Shown: in pieces, positions 23,901-34,626 of the stretch
Layout: the number at the start of each line of letters is the position of its first letter
How positions within the stretch are numbered: the stretch's first letter is position 1
Assembly (NCBI GenBank): GCA_025618425.1
Contig: CM046842.1
Span: forward strand, 36,454,951 to 36,518,950
Reading direction: 5' to 3'
Origin: Heliocidaris tuberculata
Lineage: Eukaryota; Echinodermata; Echinoidea; Camarodonta; Echinometridae
DNA length: 64,000 bases
Made by a program: the position numbers and the translations under genes
Notes under the pieces: model-generated
Told to the model about the DNA's origin: nothing
Database searches by the model: none
The model's input: the letters and a program-made list of their open reading frames with translations, nothing else

Positions 23901-26900
23901 TTTGCGAGTTTTTGACTTCTTCCGTCACCTGATGGCGCTGCTAACACAAAAACGAGTGCATGGACCCCCCTTTTTTAAACTTTCTCCTCCTTCAGTATGC
24001 TTTTCTCTACAAATGTAGAAAAATTTACGAATCTGACATGGATTTTGAATGAACAGTAGAGTTTTTTCGAACCCATCCCATTCCCAGACAGGTTCCCAGC
24101 TAGCCAGGTGCAGTTTTTACGAGTTTTGAGAGTTTTTGACTTCTTCCGTCACCTGAGGGCGATGCTAACACAAAAACGAGTGCATGGACCCTCCTTTTTT
24201 AATCTTTCTCCTTCTGCAGTATATAATTCTCTACAAATCTGGAAAAATTTACGAATCTGACATGGATTTTGAATATACAGTAGAGTTTTTTCGAACCCAT
24301 CCCATTCCCAGACAGGTTCCCAGCTAGCCAGGTGCAGCTTTTGCGAGTTTTGAGAGTTTTTGACTTTTTCCGCCACTTGAGGGCGCTGCTAGCACAAAAA
24401 CGAGTGCGTGGACCCCCCTTTTTAAAACTTTCTCCTCCTTCAGTACACTTTTCTCTGCAAATTTGGAAAAATTAACGAATCTGACATGGATTTTGAATGT
24501 ATAGTAGAGTTTTTTTCGAACCCATCCCATTCCTAGACATGTTCTCAGCCAGTTCTTGCGAGTTTTGCGAGTTTTTGACTTTTTCCGCCACTTGAGGGCG
24601 CTGCTAGCACAAAAACGAGTGCGTGGACCCCCCTTTTTAAAACTTTCTCCTCCTTCAGTATACTCTTCGCTACAAATCTGGAAAAATTTACGAATCTGAC
24701 ATGGATTTTGACAGAATCATGGGGATTTGTATATGACAATAGGAATTCTGAAGCCTATCAATGGCCAAAAACCTGCGGTGACGTCATTCTACCTGACACC
24801 CAATCATGGCACAGTTCAGTGTCCCATAGAAAAAAAGTAAGCACATGGACCTATAATTTTCTACGCGTATTTGGGCTTCTCATCGACCAAAGTAACTGCA
24901 AGCAAAGTTTGGTGAAAATGACATGGATTTGACTTTAACTGTGGAACGTCCTTAAAGCCCCAATCGGAAGCCGTCTGGACTCAATTTTTCCGAACTTTCC
25001 CGAACTCCTCCCGAACGCTACACGAAACCGCTTACAATTCATGACGTGTATCGAAGGAGGGTTAAGCTCCGCCCCATTTCCTTCGCTATTCATCAACTGT
25101 CATTATACAGCGCATATTTTTTCTGTACAAAAAGCCAAATTATCTACGTCGAATATGGCAGATCCTGAATCAATTCCTTTAGATTTGGAATTTGAAGCGG
25201 CAGAGCAGGAGTCCGGTTCTTCAGAAGATGATGAAAAGTGACAGAGGTTGCTGTAAATAAACAAAATTTTCTTTTGACTCCACTTTTGCCTCAGGAGTAC
25301 GCCCAATGTCAGATGTATTACATCTGAAGGGGTATTCCCGTTTTATGGACTAGATTAGGCTGGAACACTTTTTCTGAACGTTAGGTCTAGATACTTTTTC
25401 CCGGGACCGGCGCTAGTGCACTTCGGTATCCATGTGGATAAAATAGGTTCTGCTGCTTAAACTTGCAGGGCACATTCTCAAATATCTTTCAAATCACTCA
25501 CATAAATTTACACCAGATTGGATTACAGGAAGAGGTGATATTGGCTTCGAACTTCGATGTCGTCGCTCTATATAGGACAATGCACATGCAGTCTGTATGC
25601 TGTGTACATCGCGAGATACTCTCTTAAAGTTAAACTGAAGTTTGCCACAACAAATCATGTTATTGTTAATAATAATTGGGTCTAAACCCATCATTACCAC
25701 ATTAAAACAAATATATATGAAAATAAAATGTTCTTGCCTACCTCTAAATCTGCAGAAAGATTCAACTAGCTCGACCTAGTCTCAGATCAGTACGGTTTTT
25801 TTCCACAATAAATTGCCCACAGTACTAGTCACAAACTGCAGTACAGCCGAAGGTAGTTAGCAGTGCAGTGCGCGCTGGCGGTGAAACTTGGTCACCGACG
25901 CGCGCGGCACTCTCCTTCGACTGACGTCACACGAAATCACGCATTTCGCCCAAGCATAGCTGGTATCGGAAACCGAGCTAGGGAACGAGTTCAGAAAATC
26001 TTAATTTGATTTCTTATGGTTCGAATTGACTTAATGGCAGTTTATTAATCATAATCCTCATGTAATTACCTTTCGATTGATGTATAATTTGTCAGGATTC
26101 GGGTTTCCCATCGGAAAGGGGGTTTAATTGACTTCCATTACTTCGAATACAACGAAAAGTCTTTTTTTATTTTTTATATATCCCCCTTTCTTTAATATTT
26201 CCTATATTTTTGTAAAGGATTGTCACGCCATCAAGCTTTGCTTGTGTGACAATCCTTCTTTATGATTCATTTACGTTAATTATACAATGCAATTACTCTA
26301 TTTGATAATGTATTAATATTTGATAATTATGTTGTAATCAGTTTGTAAAATATGTTTGAAGAAAAATAAGGATCCTAAAGATAAATAAATAAATCAAATC
26401 AAATCAAATCAAATCAAAAGTCACGGAGGAGTAATTTAAATTATGTAACCACTGTCCTACAAAAAAGTCAAGGATATTGAAAGACCAGGAATCCATTTCG
26501 GTTGTCAACTGCACGAGTTTAAGGTAATAATTTTTCTTTGGTTCTGTTTTAAATCTGTATTAATTAACGTTGCACAGAATGTGATCAGTTTAATTATGTA
26601 TGCTTAAATCCCTCGCCCTTCTCTCTCTCTTATCCTCTCTCTATATTTTAATTCCTCCCTCCTTCCCCGGCCACCTTCGTCTCTCTGAATCCAAATACTA
26701 TCACGACTGATTGATTTTGGACATATCTTTCCGTGACCATGATGATGCAGGACGGCTCCTAGAAATTATAGGCCACTGGACATTATGACTCTTTGGCCTA
26801 CATGGCCTATACCATGGTCATCTTCGTGTGAAAAATGGCAATAAACAGCGCATATAGGAAGAAATAATTAGATGACAAATTACTACATTTAAATAAAATA

Positions 26901-29900
26901 CAAACAGGAGATATCAAAACACAACAATATTTGGCTATGTGAGTTCTAAGTTGCATATACAGTGCGTCCCAGAAAAAACGAAACCCTTAAACAAAGGGTA
27001 ATTGTGATCACACTACATGCACTATGTGCTCTATGACAATAACTATCTATTTTCCATAAACTAGGAATATTATGCTTTCAAATGATACCAATGATCATGA
27101 CCCAACTGCAACTGTGACTTTTAAAACCCTGTTAAAAGACTGTTTTTATCTGTTTCTTTCAATAATGATGGTAAGGATAATGCCCTCATCATAAAATAAA
27201 GATAAAATCAAGTATGGTCAATGTTGGGGGTAAAGAAAGGGCAGTTTTGTATTGAAATGGCACCTGCAATCGAAATGAAAGTCAATTTGTTTTACATTTT
27301 TCTGAATTGGAATTTATTTCAAGAACAAAGCGGACAAAAAGTAAAGTAGGTGACACTTTCCATCGTCATCAAATGAAAATGCAAGGTTGAAAGGGCACAT
27401 AAGGCAGGAAAATATCAAGATTATGGCAATTTCCCACCTCAAGAGGGGCACCATTTCCATCACAGGAAGGGCACTTTTTCATCTTTTAAGCGATATTTAT
27501 TGATAATGGAAATTTTGGGGGTGTATGCCCATGCCGCCACTGGAAATTGGTTATTGACCCATGTTTTATAAATTTCTGATTGAATGTATGCCATCACACA
27601 ATGGAATTTCACGTATCATATCTCTTAAAGCTGGTTTTTCAATTTAGTCATTTTGCATGTGATCCTAACGTTTTCACGGTTTTACCCAAATCCGGCACAA
27701 CTGAGTTTTTACATGTCATTTTAAAAATGCTGCTGCTCGGTAAAGTATGTATGGATGGATGTCATTAAGGTATCATTTAAAAGCACAATACTTCTAGTTT
27801 ATGGAAAATAGATAATTATTGTCATAGAGCACATAGTGGGGTAACAATAACCCTTTGTTTTAGGGTTTCGTTTTTTCTGGGACGCACTGTATATAGTGAT
27901 AACAACCGAGGAAAATAGTACAGGAAAGTCGCACCCGTATATAGCGCCTATGGTAATCCGGGCAAAACGCGGACTTTTTGCCCGGATTAAGATGGTGCGC
28001 GGCCTGTTCAATTCGGCAGAGCAGCAACAGGCGCGTAGCCAGGGGGGCGATGGGGGCGGTCGCCCCCCCCCCCCAAAAAAGAAAAAAAAAAGCGAGAGCA
28101 AAAAAGCGGGGGGAAGTGAGAGAAAAAGCCTTAAAAGGTGCTACCGTTTTCTTTCTCTCAAAATTTGCGAAAACGTCAAGGTTTTCGCGCTTCGCGCGGA
28201 AAGGGGGAAACTCCCTCCTCCCTGCACCCACCCCTGTTACCTACAGTGCATTATTGCGTCCAAATAATTGAAAAGCAATCAGGGCGTCGAACTAATTTTC
28301 GGCGCCTAAAAAAGGTGCTACGAGCCGTTATCTTTCTGACTTTCTCTCAAAATTTGCTAAAACATCAAAGTTTTCGCGCTTCGCGCGGAAAGGGGGAAAC
28401 TTCACCCTCCCTGCACCCACCCATGTTACCCCTATTATACATACATTTCAGTATTGCATCCAAATAATTGAAAAGCAGTCAGGGCGTCGAACTAACTTTT
28501 CGCCTAAAAAAGGTGCTACGAGCCGTTATCTTTCTCTCAAATTTGCTAAAACGTCAGAGCTTTCGCGCTTCGCGCGGGAGGGGGGGGGGGGGGGGGGGGA
28601 AACTCCCCCTCCATACACCCACCCCCTGGGGAGCACACTTCGCGGGCTCATCACCAATTTCGCACGCTTGGCGTGCTCACAACCGCCCCGCTAAAATTAA
28701 TTCCTGGCTACGCGGTTAAGCAGCAATGCGCGCGCGCTATGCGTAGTGAGTACTCTAGTGTCTATTATAGGATCTCTATGATTTGTCATCAAGTATTTCG
28801 CAATCCCAAAGATGGCTGTCTCCAGCTCGTCAACAAAACCAAAGCGTTTCGCGAGTTTCGACGAAGAAGAATTCTCTAAGATTCTTGGAAATAAAGACGC
28901 AGACAAGACTAAAGGTCAACGAAGCAAGCGATCAACATTTTGAAAGAGTATTTCTTTGGAAAAAACATTGATATTGATCTCGAGACGGTGGACAAAACTA
29001 CACTCGCTGCCATCCAAAGTAAATTTTACGTTGAATTGAGAAAATCGGACGGATCGCATTACAAAACATTATCGTTAAATGCCCTGAAAACTGGCATAAA
29101 CAGGCATCTTAAATCTGTGCGTTCAGATATAATCGACATAGCATAGGATCCAGAATTTACCAAAGCTAACGTTGCATTCAAAGCAGCATTGGTGGAGTTA
29201 AAACAACTTGGAAAAGGTGACACTGTTCATCATGACGAGATAGAAAGTGAGGATATTCGAAAGCTGTACATTTATATCAATCAGGAGACATCTGCAGGAC
29301 TAATTAGTTAGAAGGTTTGGTTCGAGTTGAGTCTCTATTTTTGTCACAAGGGGAGGGAGAACTTAAGAAACTTGAGAAAGGATAAATTCCTATTAAAAGT
29401 AGATGCCAGTGAACGTGAGTATGTTACTCAAAGTATTGATGAGCTAACTAAAAAAACTAGAGATGATAATCAAAGTTCTAGAGTGGATGTTGCGCGCATG
29501 TACGCTACTCCCGGTGATCCGAATTGTCTAGTTGCTTCGTTTAAGACATATTTGTCTAAATCAAATGGTGAATGTGACTATCTGTTTCAAACGCCCAAGC
29601 AAACCCGTCCCGAATCAGGCCCATGATACACCAAAACACCGATGGGGAAGAACACACTCGGTAATATGATGAAGAGCTTATCTCACAAAGCAAAATTGTC
29701 GAAGAAATATACCAATCATTGTGTACGAACAACGAGCATCAGGATCCATGACAAGGAAGGCTTTAATAACAGAGAAATTTGTCAAGTAAGCGACCACAAC
29801 AACCAATTGAGTCTCGCAAGTTACACTTGCCGTGTGTCTGCAAATCAGAAGATGAACATGTCTGATGCGTTATCTCGCGCCATTGGAGTAACCATTGTAC

Positions 29901-32900
29901 CGTCTCTCAAAACATCACATGCACACAATTCCAGGTGAAAACCCTGTTATTCAAGATGCAGGTCAGCCACGCATGATCCAGCAAACAGTGAGTGAACAAG
30001 ACGATAATGTAGGCGTAAACTTTGATTTAGACTTTAACTTTGATGACATTCTATTACCCAGATCGCAGCTATCAGTATTTTCTGTTCACTCAGAAACAGA
30101 AGTTACTGAAGAAGTAAACGTAGTGAATGATGTTCTCCAACCATTGGATACAAACAGAGCTTCTTCAAATACCTCTGCCGCGGGAACCGTCGCAAACAGG
30201 CATGGGCGCAAATCCAGGGGGACAGGGGGACATGTCCCCCCCCCCCCCACCTTTTTGAATAACTTTTTTTGTTGTTGTTGCTTGTGAGAGAATTTTGGAG
30301 GATAACTAGACCCCAAACGGTTAACTAGACCCCCAAAATGTGATAACCCTTTTTTTTTTTTTTTTTTTTTTTGCTTGTCAGAGAATTTTGGAGGAAAACT
30401 AGACCCCAAAAATGTGATAACCTTTTTTTTTGTTGGGGGAGGGGGGGGGGGGGGGTTGACAGAAAATTATCAGACATTTCGGACAGGGTACAAAAGTAAA
30501 ATCATTTCAAAATGGATTTGCGCCACTGCGAACTGGAGCAGCAATACAAACACTCTCAGTCACAGAATGCAAGTTCAGCAAACCCCATTTTTGCTGAAAA
30601 TTGCACTGTGACTATTATTACTACAATAACCAGACCAAAAAATATTGGAAATTGTAAATAACTACGTTTGAAGTTGGATTTTTGTGAAACTAATGTTACT
30701 CAGTTTTATTTGCATTTTTGCAACTACTGTTCTATTGAAACCTTTTCAAATTGCATTTTTTTTCAACGTGGAAGGAAGTTAAACTTCTTGATTTTTGTGA
30801 TGTTGGAGTTTGGATTGGATTTAATTTTTCAAATTGGATTATCTTCACATTTCAAGGCTGGAATCTTCAAAATTGGTAAGTTTTACTTTCAGTTTTTAAT
30901 TTTTATCTAATGATTTTCTGCATTTCTTCCTCTGTAACTTCATTTATCTAAAAATAATTCTTTTGTAACTTTTCAGAAATGCGAGGAAACCCTGTGCAGT
31001 GTAGGCTTACCTGTATTTGACATTTCGGAGTAAGATATCAAAAGTTTCGATGCTTTAGATGTCTGATTTGGTTAATAATAGCAATATTGACTGGCTTTAG
31101 GGCTGACATATATCGCCCTTTAAATTTATATCACCCTCGTCTTCGACTGGGGCGATATAAATTTAGTTCGAGCGATATGTGTCGTATCGCCCTGAGGCCA
31201 GTCAATATTGCTTTATTATTACGCGTCATAGGTTAAAATCCTGCGGAACAGGAGAACATCGCCTCCCTCACATGACACACGCACACACAAACACACACAC
31301 ATACGAGTTCAACGACACATGCTTCGAAAATTGCTTCCACGGTCAATATCCTCTCTGACCTAAAGGCGTAACTTCAAGCATGACATGACGCTGTACCTAA
31401 TCAAAACTAATCAAACAGTCTGACCTAAACTTGATTGTAAGCCCAACTCTGTCTTTTGACGAAATGAAGCCCGCAGCAATTGTCGGGTCGATTACCCTCG
31501 ACCCTCGCCCACCCTCAAGATTTTTTTCGGAATCTTCCCCTCCATCCCACTTTTTGAACATGAATTAATATTCATTTACCTTGTTCAGCGCATACTACAA
31601 CGTCTCTATGCGCTCCAAAGAACTTTGGATATTATTACTCTGCTTTAATAACTCCGACAACAGTAGCGCTCTGTGCATTCAAGGAATAAACCCTATCATG
31701 CAGGTACCTACTTATTACACCTGGGACGAGTGTGGCAAATGTAGATACTTGCCAAAGGACGTTAGCGCTGCGGCAGGGATTCAAACCCCGTCCTTGTGGT
31801 TGACAGTACGCAGACTTATCCACGGGACTACAACTTACGTTTTACCTCACAGCGACTACCTCCCAAACCAGGTGGACAGTTACAGGACGGACCAGATGCA
31901 TCATCCACACACGTGACTCCATTCGAACAAAAATCCACGGTACAACCTAGTTAAGTAGAAAATTGACAAAGGTGTACATAATACAGGTAGCATAATTCAA
32001 ATATAAATTACTGGTGCAACCCTATTTAATGCACAATTGCACAGAGGTGTATCAGTTCGGTATAAAATTCAAATAAATACCAATAGTACAGCCTATTTTA
32101 GTAGAAAATTGACAAGTTGGGGAGGGGGGACCCTCCCTTGGGGGAAAAAACACACCCAAAACGCTGATGATGTTTGAACATTTTTAAATTTATTTTTGCT
32201 CGTCAGAAATTGTTTAAATATTATGCCCCCTCCCTCATAAAATCCTTGATCTGCCATTGGCATAGCCTAATTCAAATATAAATTAATAATACAACCTTGT
32301 TTGACAGAAAATTGACAAAGGTATTATTGCAGTAGCATAATTCAAGCAAAAATCAATGGTTCAAGAGTTCAGTTTGAATCGCTTTCGCCTAAACCGCTAG
32401 CCTGTGGTTAAGGCATTGGCGTTTAATGCCCTGCAGTGAGCCATGGGCAAACTTAATTTTGATAAGTTAAGTTACGGAACCATTATTTTAGTAATTTCCT
32501 TTTGCACTTTATTTATCTCCACGAGAGTTGCCAGACCATATCAAATCAGTATAAAATCTTCAAAAAAGTTCTGCGATTCAAGTTTGACCGTTGGTATCTG
32601 TCTTGTCACTAAATTATTATTGAAAAAGCCTTTTTTACAATGATGCCCAATTTGTACCGATTATGTAATCATGGAATGCGCAGTACACCTGAATACGGGG
32701 CCAAGTCAAAGGGAAACGTTGCAAGATGCATTGTTATTGTCAACAGTAAATTATCCTTTGTTTGGAGGATGGATTGTGTTTTGAATAATGTTGAGGTGGT
32801 CATTCATGAATGTGAGATGTTTTCTTCTATTGTTCCATCGTAGATGAAATTGATAATCTCACTATCAGTCAGTTAAAAACACATTTCATCTTATAAACAA

Positions 32901-34589
32901 ATGGTGAAAAAACAACTTTGCACTTCATTATGATGAAAGGCCACCTCAACATCATTCAGAACACAGTCTATCCTCCAAACAAATGAAGAATTGTTGACAA
33001 TAAAAATGCATGTTTTTATTCAACATTTAACTTTCTAATTGTGTTTGAATCATTCGATTAAAACATTTTTTGATATATACCGCATACATTATAATAATAG
33101 GGCGTGTCCAAATTCAATTTGATTGAAAGATAATTCTTCTAAATCCGTATAATTATTAAAACATAGATCCTGCACACGATACTTTATTTATTCTCCGTTG
33201 ATCTACGTTACATGTTTGTTTCTCTTTTCTGCTTTAAAGAGAAGGTGGAGTTCTGGTAAAGAGGAAAAATAATTTGTGACTTTTCTCCTTTTTTCTCTTT
33301 TGTTAGTTTGGAAAAATATCATAGATAGAATGTCCCTTGAAAAGAATTGCTCTTCAGATGCCCCCATTGAAATATGGCGAGAAATAGATGAAAATTTTGG
33401 TCCAGACTTTTGCGCCACATGTGTGTGTAGTCCCATAAACCCATTTCTGTGTGACGTAGTAAATGCGACTTTCAGCAAGATTTTGATGATTCCAAAACCT
33501 CACGATATACATCGAATCTTAAGTATTATTCAATCAATCTTTCCCTGTTGCTTCCAGACAGTTTCATTCACAATGTAATTGCATGTCCTTTACCTTTGAT
33601 ATTCAATTCCACTACAGATCAGTACATGCATTAATCATTTTCACGTAATTAATCTGAATGGATAAATGGTGTAATACAATTTATCACGACCTTGGACGGT
33701 CACGGTAAAGTTGCATGGAGCTATTTGAGGAGCAGGGTTCCCACGCCCATCTACGGCTTCATACGAAAGCTGTATCACTTCACCAGTGGGAAAGAGTGCT
33801 CCATTCGTCAATCCATTCCCATTAAACCGTAGTGCGTAGCAGTTCGAAAATGACAGCGTTGGTTCATTCCAAGACGCCACGACCCCCGAACTACCATAGG
33901 CAGCGAGGGTGATATCACGTGGACAGTTCCTGATGCTAGGAAAGTCATCAGGAGGGGCTGGCGAGTAAGATTATAATAACAATAATGATAATCATGTTGA
34001 TGATGATAATGATGATGATAATAATAATAATAATAATAAAAGTTTTTTAAAAAGGAAGTCTTTTTTTACCCAGGGTAGTCTCATCAGTAATTAATACTGT
34101 ACTCCCTTCAATCATATTATTACCCCGGGTTTAGCACGTCTGCCATAATTATAATGATGAGACACACGAGCATTTAAGGAATTCGTTAATACTGGGTAGT
34201 GGGTACCCATTTACTACACCTGGGTTGAGATTGGCAAATGCAGATTAAAGGAAACCTCACCCCAAAGAATAGGTGTATGTAGATAACGCTAAGAATATCT
34301 TGATTTATATACCTCACTCAAACACTTTGGAGGGGAATCTTAAAATTTAGGAGAGAATACAATAAATATCTCAGAATAACTAAAGCTATTTCTTGGGGTA
34401 AGGTTTCATTTAATGTCTTGTCAAGGGATTAATGTTAGAATTATATATTATTGAAATCTATAACGTCCACGTATAGGGATAGTCAGACGGCATGCCTCAA
34501 ATTCTGGTAAAATGTTGCATTTTGACATAAAAGCACAAATTCGCTAGGCCTACACGAGGGGCGTGGAAAAAGAGAAAAAAAAATAAAAT

Positions 34590-34626
<37 letters not shown>

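Larger units (their letters stand above)
26695..28790 (-). repeat. Dispersed repeat, copy 2, carrying two nested transposons
   Basis: Matches the reverse complement of 19690-20430 in three blocks: about 26695-26957, 27892-28019 and 28727-28787. The blocks are separated by a mariner-like element and a hAT-like element. Shared landmarks are catcttcgtgtgaaaaatgg, cgaggaaaatagtacag, tgcccggattaagat and ctagtgtctattataggatc. Its right end abuts the 5' end of the Crypton element. Confidence 0.85.
19034..33690 (-). other. 14.7-kb intron of HYR-ZP gene, a transposon graveyard
   Basis: The HYR exon (33691-33957) and the ZP-N exon (18858-19033) join in phase 1 across this interval, so all of it is intron if the gene model is right. 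It contains the inverted repeat pair (19690-20430 and 26695-28790), GA/G microsatellites (20820-21650), the 224-bp tandem array, LINE 3' ends, a mariner-like element, hAT-like elements, a Crypton and several MITEs. Stretches 21660-23400, 24716-26170 and 33012-33690 show no recognisable gene apart from the short frame at 25155. Confidence 0.7.

Noticed and set aside
32395..32450. tRNA-like 5' half (cctgtggttaaggcattgg)
   Set aside because: No B box or acceptor stem partner is visible, so neither a tRNA nor a clear SINE can be claimed.
33276..33578. 100-codon plus-strand frame
   Set aside because: Overlaps a similar minus frame and shows no homology I can recognise. Not distinguished from chance.
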